Assembly: GCA_001464795.1 (NCBI GenBank)
Contig: LNEB01000002.1
Coordinates: forward strand, 1-64,000
From: Bdellovibrionales bacterium Ga0074139
GTDB taxonomy: Bacteria > Bdellovibrionota > Bdellovibrionia > Bdellovibrionales > Bdellovibrionaceae
DNA length: 64,000 nucleotides
Reading direction: 5' to 3'
In this document: in pieces, positions 41,356-51,000 of the stretch
Layout of the letters: each line of letters starts with the position of its first letter
Numbering within the stretch: position 1 is the first letter of the stretch
Program-made: the position numbers and the translations under genes
The notes under the pieces: generated by a model
What the model was told of the DNA's origin: nothing
The model's database searches: none
The model's input: the letters and a program-made list of their open reading frames with translations, nothing else

Positions 41356-43518
41356 ATGATTCATCTTCTTTTCGTGGTCTTTTTCAGTTTTGAAGGCTTC
41401 GCTGCCCCCATCGTTTTTCAATGCAATAAAAATAAAAACTTAACTGACATTGTGTTCTCACCCTCATTATTAAAAAAACAAAACCAGTTTGTTAAACAGT
41501 TATTAACCTCAACGACAGAAGCTGCAGTTTGTGATAACAACTGCTCACTCGCTTGTGAAAAGTTAAAAAGCCAAAACCTTTTGATTGTGGAAGCTTCTTT
41601 AAAGAAGCTTTTGGATTCTAAAAAATCTGAGATCGTGATCTCTGTTGATTCTGATGCATTTAATGCTTTTAAAAAAAGTCATCAAGATCAAATCAGCCAG
41701 TTTCAATGCGAAAATGAAACACTCATTGATCCTGATCAATTTATCAATTCAGGGGATCTAACCACTTTTTACCCCTATCAAAACAATTGGATGTTTTTAT
41801 CGGGCTGTAAATCCATGTCACTGAAATCCTGTCAGCAAACCAATTGGAAATCTACAAAAGAAAAAATTCGTGAAGCGGTTTCCATGGGGATGGATCCTTA
41901 TGTTTTTTTAGCCAAAGGCTATTTGGAAAATGGAATTTCAGGGGCACAGGATCTTTATTTAGATCCTGTGGGCGCTATGGATAGCATTGGTTGCAAAGGT
42001 ACACCCTCGAACAAAGAGGTCCCAGGGGTGACCTTAAACTCTTTTGATACCTTTTATGAATTTAAACCCCAAGTCATCACCAATACAAAATTAACTCAAA
42101 AATTAGAAAATTACTTAAAACTCAAAAACTTTGAATATGAAAAAAAGCCAGCGCACTTGTGTCGTCATATCTTACATGCCAACCCAACGATATCAGAGTC
42201 AAAAATTGACGGAGAATGCTGTCTTAAAATTCCCTTCACGGCTCAAGATTCAGATGAATTGATTGAGACCCTAGAAGACGCCCTCACTATCGAGCAAGCC
42301 AGTAAAACCATAAAATCAAAATTTCGTAATCAAACTGACCCTGCCTATAGAATTCAACGCTTTAATGGCTTCACAGATCTCATGGGTGCAGCAGAACCAG
42401 TTCCTGCCTTTCGAGCCGGAATTAATTTCTTTAAAACCCCTGCCTACGGCTACCAAGGCATGGACTTTTTGCTCAATTCTTTGATGATCAACCCCGCCAT
42501 TCAAAAAGAAGTGGAATTAGCAAAAAAAGCTTACGGTGATTATCAATCTTTGCTGTGTATGGACCGAACCGAAGGCCAATATGCCATTGATAGTGAAAAG
42601 TATTTTGAACTGCACAAAAACAGTCCAAGAATGGAAGTTATCGCTGGAAAACTGGCGGCTGATCCCAATTACAAACTAACTGAGCGCGAAACCAAAGTGA
42701 TGCGTATCGAGCTAGACAACACGAATGTGTTCACTCAAATCGAGGGGTCTGAAAAACTAAGGAATCTACCAAAACAACGTGATCTTATTTTTCAACTTAA
42801 AGCGATGGGGGTGACCACTGAAAATTATGCACTACTAGAAAAAGAAAAAATTATTAAAAACATTCAAGAAAAATCCAGCGAAAAATTATCACAGGAAGAA
42901 ATCGAAAAAGCGGTATCGCTTATTCAACAACTTGATCCCATTTCAAGAGAGTATGACAAATGGAGCAACCAATTAGGGCTCGATAGTTACAAAAAATTGC
43001 TTGTATTTTTACAAAAATCTGAAATTTATGAAATTTCAAATTCGGAAGACCTCGAGGATTTAAAATATTCCAAAATTGAAAAACTTTTAAATGATAAGCA
43101 AAAAATGAAGTTCCAAAATGAACTTTCTTATTTAAAATTCATTGAGCAAGAAGATGAGCTTAAAGAAGAAATTGCAACGCTTCTAAACATTGATCACTGG
43201 CAAGTACATAACATCATGTACTTAACTCAGGAAGCTGCAGAGACGTTAAGAAACAATCCCAACAACCAGGCCGTTTTTAAAGAAAACCCAAAAGCGCTGG
43301 AGGTTTTTAATCTTTACGCTGCAGAAATGCAAAAGACCGATGAACTAACTATCACCCCAGCATTATTAAAAAACTATTTCGAAAAAATATACCCTAAACG
43401 AAAAACCACATCAACGGCGTCTACTTATGAGTGGCGAAAGTTAACTGATCAGGAGCTTGAAAAAATTGCGAATCAATTAAAAGCAGAACAGTTGGAATTC
43501 TTAGAACTGACGAAGTGA
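41356..43518 (+). CDS. Large secreted protein with possible lysozyme-like segment
   Basis: 720 residues. Signal peptide about 1-17 (FEGFAA). Mature protein mostly helical with many Lys, Glu and Asn. At about 175-205, VSMGMDPYVFLAKGYLENGI followed by DPVGAMDSIGC resembles the start of lytic-transglycosylase-type domains (helix, catalytic Glu in a ...ENG... turn, then a Gly/Ala-rich loop). This is weak evidence. Clustered Cys in the N-terminal part suggest disulfides. The start directly abuts the preceding stop. Function unassigned; a peptidoglycan enzyme is one possibility. Confidence 0.5.
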   Translation: MIHLLFVVFFSFEGFAAPIVFQCNKNKNLTDIVFSPSLLKKQNQFVKQLLTSTTEAAVCDNNCSLACEKLKSQNLLIVEASLKKLLDSKKSEIVISVDSDAFNAFKKSHQDQISQFQCENETLIDPDQFINSGDLTTFYPYQNNWMFLSGCKSMSLKSCQQTNWKSTKEKIREAVSMGMDPYVFLAKGYLENGISGAQDLYLDPVGAMDSIGCKGTPSNKEVPGVTLNSFDTFYEFKPQVITNTKLTQKLENYLKLKNFEYEKKPAHLCRHILHANPTISESKIDGECCLKIPFTAQDSDELIETLEDALTIEQASKTIKSKFRNQTDPAYRIQRFNGFTDLMGAAEPVPAFRAGINFFKTPAYGYQGMDFLLNSLMINPAIQKEVELAKKAYGDYQSLLCMDRTEGQYAIDSEKYFELHKNSPRMEVIAGKLAADPNYKLTERETKVMRIELDNTNVFTQIEGSEKLRNLPKQRDLIFQLKAMGVTTENYALLEKEKIIKNIQEKSSEKLSQEEIEKAVSLIQQLDPISREYDKWSNQLGLDSYKKLLVFLQKSEIYEISNSEDLEDLKYSKIEKLLNDKQKMKFQNELSYLKFIEQEDELKEEIATLLNIDHWQVHNIMYLTQEAAETLRNNPNNQAVFKENPKALEVFNLYAAEMQKTDELTITPALLKNYFEKIYPKRKTTSTASTYEWRKLTDQELEKIANQLKAEQLEFLELTK

Positions 43519-43521
43519 TTT

Positions 43522-44643
43522 TTAGAATTTTTTATTGGCTTTAAGAATTATATAATTAATCATTTCACGATCTTTTAAAATTTGTGAGGCTGCATTAGTG
43601 ACGTGTCGACCTCGGCCCAATCCTGCATAAACAGAAATATTTTTTCCAGCATAAACGTAGGATCCTAATTCCAAACGCTGATCTGTGGATCGCTCGCGGC
43701 CGTTGATGTGGGCTTCCTGCAGAGCTTTAATTAAAAATAACGGAGTGGAAGGTGACCTTCCCCCCATGGTGCCAGTAGAAACTTGAGCTTCTAATTTTGT
43801 TGTTAATAGTGGATTACCTTTTGAATCCATTCCCATCATGACAGTTCCAGCAGCAGCGCAATGAATCTGTCCAAGGTCCGCTTCTAGAATTTTTTTAAGT
43901 CCCACTTCAGCCTCTAGGGTCATGTCCGAACTTCCGCCTGCCAGCTGTTCGTAGCGAAGCCCTTTGTAACGATCGAGGCTATCATGCCATTTGTCTTGCA
44001 GCTTCGCCCCTACCCCATCACTGTTTGTGGAATCCATTCGTAGGCCCACTCGGCCCACGGCTCTTAAATTATCACTTCTTGATTTATCTTCAAAGTTCAC
44101 ATTGATCCGGCTGATTTCGTAGGTGTCGATGTAGTATTTGCCAGCCGATGTTTTATATTGCCCATCGGGGCCTTTGGTGCGGGCTGTATAAAGTTTTGAA
44201 TCCATTTCAAAAGATAAAAGCCTTTCTGTGTTTTCCCTGGACGCTTTCGCGTTAACACCCAAAGTGTATCCCGTGTCATTACTTAATTTCTTGTTCGGAT
44301 TTTTTTCGTTTCTGACATTAAATAAATTTCCGTCATTGGCTTTTACTAATTCGTAGCTGACAGCATCATTTGGATCAAAAACCCATTCAGTGAAAGTTTT
44401 TTTGGGCGGTAAAAAACAAACATAATCTTGCTCGAGGTTCACTTCCCGATCGATGGCATAATCAATTTCACAGCCATCTAGGCCCACAGGTTTTTGCAGT
44501 GATCCCAATCTTTGATTGGCCCGATTCATCAAAAGTTTAATATCAGCTTCACCGGGAGGATTCTTTTTTGCATCATACTCAAGGTTCAGCTTTGTTGTGG
44601 CTTGAGCAGATAATAAAATGGCGATGAATAATACTTTTAGCAT
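43522..44643 (-). CDS. Secreted, probably outer membrane, protein of unknown function
   Basis: 373 residues with a signal peptide (about 1-15). The mature part includes alternating strands (NLRAVGRVGLRMDSTNS, SSDMTLEAEVGLKKI, NISVYAGLGRGRHV) and ends in LKANKKF, with terminal Phe. This suggests an outer membrane barrel or a surface-exposed beta protein. Two Cys occur early (GCEIDY, YVCFLPP). No named family. It is convergent with the 720-residue gene, 3 bases apart. Confidence 0.5.
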   Translation of the reverse strand: MLKVLFIAILLSAQATTKLNLEYDAKKNPPGEADIKLLMNRANQRLGSLQKPVGLDGCEIDYAIDREVNLEQDYVCFLPPKKTFTEWVFDPNDAVSYELVKANDGNLFNVRNEKNPNKKLSNDTGYTLGVNAKASRENTERLLSFEMDSKLYTARTKGPDGQYKTSAGKYYIDTYEISRINVNFEDKSRSDNLRAVGRVGLRMDSTNSDGVGAKLQDKWHDSLDRYKGLRYEQLAGGSSDMTLEAEVGLKKILEADLGQIHCAAAGTVMMGMDSKGNPLLTTKLEAQVSTGTMGGRSPSTPLFLIKALQEAHINGRERSTDQRLELGSYVYAGKNISVYAGLGRGRHVTNAASQILKDREMINYIILKANKKF

Positions 44644-44673
44644 TCTTCTTTATCGGAAATTTTTTGGGTATTA

Positions 44674-45315
44674 TTAAGCCTCGACTTTGGTCAAATGGAT
44701 CACATCAGGACTACAATGAATAAGCTCTAGCCCAAAATGATGGGCCACCCAACGAATGGATTTTTGATTAAAAAAGCCCACATGGGTGATGTCGCGGTGA
44801 TAGTGCCAACGACTGAAATCAGTGACTTCATCAGTCAGACCTGTTTTTAAAAACAAATCCCCACTTGGCTTAAGCAGGCCCATTAACTTGTTTAATTCAG
44901 TTTCGGGATCTTTAAAGTGCTCGATGACCTCAGTGCAAATGACGTAGTCATACTTTTTTTGTAAAGTTTCTGTATGATTATGAAACAAAGGATCAAAGAC
45001 CTTCACATGATAGTTTTGCTTCACCAGCTGATCCTGCACCACGGAACTGGGTCCCGAGCCATAATCAAGCCCCAGGTCAATGGGCTTTTTATGAGCCATT
45101 ACATATTGAACAAATACTTTAAAAAAATTCTGATAACCCTCAGAATCCACATCATTTTCATGCAGTTCGTACCTGGCTTTTTCTTGCTCTGGACTTACAA
45201 AAAACTTTTGGCTGAGTTGAATGTATCCGCAGCTGGGGCATTCAAAAAACTTATTTAAGCACTTTAAGTTTGTGTCAGGATTGTGGCAAAGCCTGCAACT
45301 GGGGGATGGTATCAT
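44674..45315 (-). CDS. Class I SAM-dependent methyltransferase with zinc ribbon
   Basis: 213 residues. An N-terminal Cys4 zinc ribbon CRLCHNP...CPSCGY (about 7-31) is followed by a methyltransferase domain: LGLDYGSGPSSVV (motif I, about 80), DYVICTEVIEHFKDPETEL (motif II to post-II) and LKPSGDLFLKTGL. Fusions of a zinc ribbon to a type-12 methyltransferase occur in cell-surface glycan or lipid pathways, but the substrate is unknown. It lies alone, divergent from glnN. Confidence 0.75.
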   Translation of the reverse strand: MIPSPSCRLCHNPDTNLKCLNKFFECPSCGYIQLSQKFFVSPEQEKARYELHENDVDSEGYQNFFKVFVQYVMAHKKPIDLGLDYGSGPSSVVQDQLVKQNYHVKVFDPLFHNHTETLQKKYDYVICTEVIEHFKDPETELNKLMGLLKPSGDLFLKTGLTDEVTDFSRWHYHRDITHVGFFNQKSIRWVAHHFGLELIHCSPDVIHLTKVEA

Positions 45316-45459
45316 TTGAAAATCACTCTAACGCAAAACCGCAAGTAAACCCAAGCCCTTTTCTTTGGATCATTCTTCGGCTAGCTTTATTGATAAGTCT
45401 ATTTCTCAGAGTCCAAGATTTTTTGGTATTCTTGAAAGATAGCGCATAAGGATTTTAAT

Positions 45460-47697
45460 ATGCCCACTCAAACTTCCCTATCGGGAGAGCGTTTTCACGC
45501 GTTTAAATCAGCCGTTAACCCTCAACCTGTCAAAAAGCTTGAAAAGATGAAAAACTCTGCAGGCCTTGAAGCTCCTATTTCCGAGTATTTTGGCTGCATG
45601 ACTTTTGGTCTTGCACAAATGCGCGAGAAACTTCCCAAAGATGCTTATCAAGCCCTTTTAAAAACTCTTGAACAGGGAAAAAAACTTCCTAAGGAAACGG
45701 CTGAGGCCATCGCAAGCTCTATCAAAGAATGGTCTGTATCAAAAGGTGTGACCCATTTTTGCCATTGGTTTCAACCGATGACAGGTTTGACCGCCGAAAA
45801 GCACGATGCTTTTATTTCCATTCAGCACTCTCATCACTCTGAACTTCGGGTGATTGAAAGATTCACAGGTTCACAGTTGATTCAAGGTGAACCCGATGCC
45901 TCTAGCTTTCCCAGTGGTGGCATGAGATCGACCTTTGAAGCTCGTGGTTATACAGCGTGGGATCCCTCATCACCTTTGTTTATTATCGAAGAAGAATCAG
46001 GTAATACCCTATGTATCCCCACTGTGTTTTTTGGTTACCACGGACAGGCTTTAGATAATAAAACTCCACTATTAAGATCCATGGAAGCCATCAACCGTGA
46101 GGCCTGTGATTTTTTAAAACTTTTAGGTGACGTGGATGTGAAAAGAATTTCAGCTACTCTGGGGGCTGAACAAGAGTATTTTTTAATTGATAAAAACTTT
46201 GTGTCCCTTAGACCTGATTTAATTATGACAGGGCGAACCTTAATCGGTGCACTTCCGGCCCGTGGCCAGCAATTGGAAGATCATTACTTTGGATCCATTC
46301 CAGGGCGAGTCAAAAAATTCATGCAAGAAGTGGAATTCGAACTTTATAAATTAGGCATTCCAGTTAAAACTCGTCACAACGAAGTGGCCCCCAGCCAATT
46401 TGAACTAGCGCCGATTTTTGAAGACGTGAATATTTCAGCTGATCACAATGTCTTAACCATGGAAGTTTTAAAACGTATTGCTCTTAAACACGGACTTGTT
46501 TGTCTACTTCACGAAAAGCCTTTTGCTGGAATTAATGGCAGCGGCAAGCACAATAACTGGAGCATCGCTAACGACAAGGGTGAAAATTTACTGGAACCCG
46601 GTACAACACCACACCAAAATTTAAGATTTTTAGCCGTTCTAGCCGTCACACTTAAAGCTGTGTTTGATCATGCAGATGTTCTAAGAGCTTCCATTGCAAG
46701 TCCCGGAAATGATCACAGACTGGGTGCTAATGAAGCGCCTCCTGCCATTATTTCTGTTTTCCTTGGTGAATTACTGGAAAATATTTTAAACGACATCGAA
46801 CAGGGAAAAGCGCTTAAGGCCACAGATCAACAAATCATTGATCTAGGCCTGACTCACATTCCTAATATTTCTAGGGACTACACTGATCGAAACCGCACCA
46901 GTCCTTTTGCTTTCACTGGTAATAAATTTGAATTCCGTGCCGTAGGATCAAGTGCCAATGTGGCAGTGCCCATGTCTATCTTAAATGCAGCTGTGGCTTC
47001 GTCATTTAAACAAAGCTCTGCGAAACTTCGTGAATTAATGAGTAGCAAATTCATGAAGCGTGATGAAGCGGTGATGGAATTCATTCGTGATGTTTGTAAA
47101 AAAACGAAAAATATCCGCTTTGAAGGTAACGGTTATTCTAAAGAGTGGCGCGATGAAGCTAAAAAAAGAGGCCTACCCGTACTTAATACTTCAGCTGAAG
47201 CTTTAAGTGTGTTTAATAATAAAAAAGCCACACAATTTTTAGCTGATATGAATGTCCTCAGCCAAGAGGAAATCACCAGCCGTTACCACATCAATGTGGA
47301 AAGATACGTAAAAACATTAGATATTGAATTTGAATCTTTGGTGGAGCTGACAAAAACCTTCGTCATTCCTTCTTTAGAAAAACAAATGATTCAAATTTCA
47401 GCTTCTACTGATAGTGCATCTGTGCCTGCATTAAAAAAATTGCAAAAAACTCGCCAGCAGAATTTAGAAAAAGTATTTGCTTCAGTTCTTAAAAATTTAG
47501 AAGAGTTCGAAAAGCTTTTAGAAAAATCACACAAAACCAGTGATGAAGCGGTTCGCATGCATGAGATCGTTAAAATTTTAAGTCCCAAAGCATTGGAACT
47601 GAGGAAAGCCTGCGACCATGCAGAAACATTGGTGGCTGATGAATTTTGGACGCTTCCAAAATACCGCGAAATGCTTTTTGCAAATACACTCGCTTAA
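45460..47697 (+). CDS. glnN: Glutamine synthetase type III
   Basis: 745 residues, the large GSIII class (about 700-730), distinct from the 470-residue GSI. It makes glutamine from glutamate, ammonia and ATP in the cytoplasm. Motifs: PSGGMRSTFEARGYTAWDPSS, LGAEQEYFLID (metal Glu), KTRHNEVAPSQFELAP, INGSGKHNNWS, and SPGNDHRLGANEAPPAIISV. A binding site (AAGGATTT) precedes the ATG. No adenylylation site is expected in this class. It is followed without a gap by arfB. Confidence 0.95.
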   Translation: MPTQTSLSGERFHAFKSAVNPQPVKKLEKMKNSAGLEAPISEYFGCMTFGLAQMREKLPKDAYQALLKTLEQGKKLPKETAEAIASSIKEWSVSKGVTHFCHWFQPMTGLTAEKHDAFISIQHSHHSELRVIERFTGSQLIQGEPDASSFPSGGMRSTFEARGYTAWDPSSPLFIIEEESGNTLCIPTVFFGYHGQALDNKTPLLRSMEAINREACDFLKLLGDVDVKRISATLGAEQEYFLIDKNFVSLRPDLIMTGRTLIGALPARGQQLEDHYFGSIPGRVKKFMQEVEFELYKLGIPVKTRHNEVAPSQFELAPIFEDVNISADHNVLTMEVLKRIALKHGLVCLLHEKPFAGINGSGKHNNWSIANDKGENLLEPGTTPHQNLRFLAVLAVTLKAVFDHADVLRASIASPGNDHRLGANEAPPAIISVFLGELLENILNDIEQGKALKATDQQIIDLGLTHIPNISRDYTDRNRTSPFAFTGNKFEFRAVGSSANVAVPMSILNAAVASSFKQSSAKLRELMSSKFMKRDEAVMEFIRDVCKKTKNIRFEGNGYSKEWRDEAKKRGLPVLNTSAEALSVFNNKKATQFLADMNVLSQEEITSRYHINVERYVKTLDIEFESLVELTKTFVIPSLEKQMIQISASTDSASVPALKKLQKTRQQNLEKVFASVLKNLEEFEKLLEKSHKTSDEAVRMHEIVKILSPKALELRKACDHAETLVADEFWTLPKYREMLFANTLA

Positions 47698-48099
47698 ATG
47701 ACAAGCTTCACGATTCCTTTTCACGAGTATCAATTCGAAACCACCCGCTCTTCAGGTGCGGGTGGCCAGCACGTGAACAAAACAGAAAGTGCTGTGATCC
47801 TGAGATGGAATTTAAGTCAATCGGAAGCCTTCAGTGACGAGCAGAAGTATAAACTTCATTTCAAATTAAAATCTTATATGAACCAGATGGGCGAAGTTTT
47901 AATTAGATCTCAAGAATCCCGATCACAAAAACAAAATAAAGACATGTGCATTGAAAAGCTCATTTACATTTTAAAAAATGCACTTAAAGAACCCAAAAAA
48001 AGAATAAAAACCAAACCCACCCGAAGTTCACAAAGAAAGCGCGTGGAAGAAAAAAAACATAGATCCGAAATCAAAGCCGGTCGAAAACGCTTAGGGTGA
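47698..48099 (+). CDS. arfB: Ribosome rescue peptidyl-tRNA hydrolase ArfB
   Basis: 133 residues, close to the 140 of ArfB/YaeJ. It releases peptides from ribosomes stalled without a stop codon. The GGQ motif in SSGAGGQHVNKTESAVILRW (about 17-36) is the hydrolysis center. The C-terminal tail is strongly basic (KTKPTRSSQRKRVEEKKHR), as required to enter the empty mRNA channel. It is not a full release factor. Start ATG follows the glnN stop directly; the last 9 bases overlap the convergent lipoprotein gene. Confidence 0.9.
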   Translation: MTSFTIPFHEYQFETTRSSGAGGQHVNKTESAVILRWNLSQSEAFSDEQKYKLHFKLKSYMNQMGEVLIRSQESRSQKQNKDMCIEKLIYILKNALKEPKKRIKTKPTRSSQRKRVEEKKHRSEIKAGRKRLG

Positions 48100-51000
48100 G
48101 GATTGATTGGGAACGACTGTTAGTCTTCCTGGTTGGGCGAGGAATAAATAATAATCTGTCGCAGCTGCAGCGTCTATGCTGGAATTGATTGATGAACTGC
48201 AAGCACTGTAAAGATTAGACTGAGTATCTAATTTCGCACAATAAGAAATACTATTGAAACCTATCTGATTAAAATAGCCAGTGAAAATAAGCTGACTGCC
48301 TATTTTCGTTATTCCTGTGACACTATTATCAGGATTGGGGTCCCAAGTTGTAGCAAGACCAGTCATAGAATCAACAGCGGCTAGCCTGTTTCGAATTTGT
48401 CCACCAATGGTGGTAAAAGTACCGTGGGTATAGATTATTCCATTATCATTAAAAAGTTGATAAACAAACCCATCTGAACCTGGGTTCCAAGGAAGCAGAA
48501 GATCTGTCGAAGTATCAAATGCAGCTAAGTGATTTCTTGGGTCAGTCAAATTGTTTACAAAATTAAAAACACCACCCAGATAAAGGGTTGTTCCACTGAT
48601 ATGAATGGTATCTACACCATTATCAAGTTCAGGATCGAAACTATTTAGATTTCCAGTGATAGAACTCAGTGATGCAAAAAAATTACGAACAGAGCCGTTA
48701 ACGGAGCTAAATAATCCTGCAATGTAAACATCACTGCCACTAACAGCCACACTATTGACAGATGAATTTGTAGTAGGACTCCAGCTTGTGGCCTCCCCGG
48801 TTTGCAAATCAATTTCAGCTAAATTTTGTCGAAGCAGTCCCCCCACCGTTAAACTATTTCCCCCAATAAAAACAGCAGAGTCGGTCAGACCAAGACTTAA
48901 GATCGTGCCACCGATACTTTGATTTAAACTCCCCAGCAATCCTGAAGCTAAATTAAATGATGCAAGTCTTAACCTGGGCTGTCCTGAAATTTCTGTGAAT
49001 TCCCCTGCTGCCACAAGGTCAGTGGAATTCAATGCCAAAGAGGTCACTATATTGTTTGCACTCGGTATCCATGGTAAAAGTGTGTTTGTAGGTATACTAA
49101 AGGCAGCTAAGTAATTTCGCCCCAAACTATCGATGCTATTAAAATTTCCACCTACATACAAAGTGGTACCATTAATTTTTAAAGCCCTGACGAATTGATT
49201 GGGGTTCGGATTCCAAGTGGTGGCTAGACCTGTGGTCACATCTAAAGAGGCTAAATAATTTCTTGCTTGACCACCGATAGAATTGAAAAATCCAGCAACA
49301 TAAAGTTGTGAACCGCTTATAGCCATTTGATTCACTTGACTGTTTGCCGTGGGATTCCAAGTGTCCAAAGTATTGGTAGAAATATTAATGCGAGCAATAT
49401 AATTTCGAGTCGTCGTATTAATGGATAAAAAAGTTCCGCCCAAGTACAAAGAAGAACCGTTGATGGCAAGTGACAAAACTGTATTATCAGGACGGAATGA
49501 AAAGTTTTGATTAGCACCTGTTGTCGCATTTAATTTTGCAATATTACGACTGCCTTGATTGCCAATCGTTGAAAAATTTCCACCAGCGTAAACATTAGAT
49601 CCCTGTCCAGCAATGGAGTTAATTAATCCATCAGGACTAGGATTCCATACGGTGGCTAGACCCGTAATCGAATCAATAGCAGCGATGTGATTTCTTAATT
49701 GTCCCCCAATGGTAGAAAAATTTCCCCCCACATAAACAAATCCTGAATCGACGTAAAGACTTTGGATGGTTCCATTAGAATTGGGATTCCAAGTGGTAGC
49801 TAATCCTGATGCTATATCAAGGGCCGCAATTCGGTTTCTTGTTTGTCCACCAATGGTTGTAAAATTACCTGCTACATAAACAACAGAGCCTGCTATTTGA
49901 ATATCTAACACTGTGCTGTTCGGATTAGGATTCCAAGAGTCAGCTAAGGCTGTAATAGCGCTAATTCTTGCAACACGATTTCGAAAAGCACCACCAATAG
50001 AATTAAATAATCCACCAACATAAACATTATTTCCATCAACAAATAGGCTCTCTATCAGCCCATTACTGCTAGGATCCCAAGCGGTTGCAACACCAGTGGT
50101 TGAACTTACAGCCGCTAAATTCTGTCTTGCCACTCCGCCAGCAAAATTGAAAAATCCGCCAGCTAAAATTTGAGATCCTTGTGCAGCCAAGGTTATAACT
50201 GGATTATCAACCACGGGTTGCCATGCAGTTGAAGTACCTGTTGAAGTATCAACTGCTGCTAGGTATTTTCGATTTAAAGATCCATTAATGGTCGTAAAGT
50301 TTCCTGCCAAATAAACTGTCGCACCTAAAACAGTAAGACTATTAACATTAGCATTTGCATTGGGATTCCAAGCCGTTGCGTTTCCAGTTGATACATCCAG
50401 TGCAGCAATTCGGTTTCTAGCTTGACCCCCAATATTTGTAAACGAACCTCCGGCATAAACAAGCGTTCCATCTACAGCTAAAGTACTAACGATACTATTA
50501 GCGTTAGGATTCCAAGCTGTTGCTAATCCTGATGTTAAATCGATAGCAGCAATTCGATTTCGACTTGCACCGCCAATAGTTGTAAATTCACCTGCGGTAT
50601 ACAACGTTGCGCCATTGATTACTAAAGAATGAACAACATTATTTGCATTAGGATTCCAAGCAGTTGCAAGACCCGTTGTGGTATCCAGAGCAGCCACGCG
50701 GTTTCGTGTTTCTCCCCCAATAGTTACAAAATTTCCACCTGCATAAATCAATGATCCATCTGAAACTAAAGTTCTGACTCTCTCATTCGCATTAGGGTTC
50801 CAGCTTGTTAGAGTTCCTGTGTTCGTATCAATGGCTGCAATATAATTTCTTAGCTGAGAATCTATAAAAGTAAATAAACCACCCACATATAAAACTGATC
50901 CCTGAAGAACCATGGCATAAACAATATTATTAGGACTTGGATTAAATGCTAAATCCACAGAGCCGTCTGATAAAATTCTGGCTAAATTAGTAATTGAATT

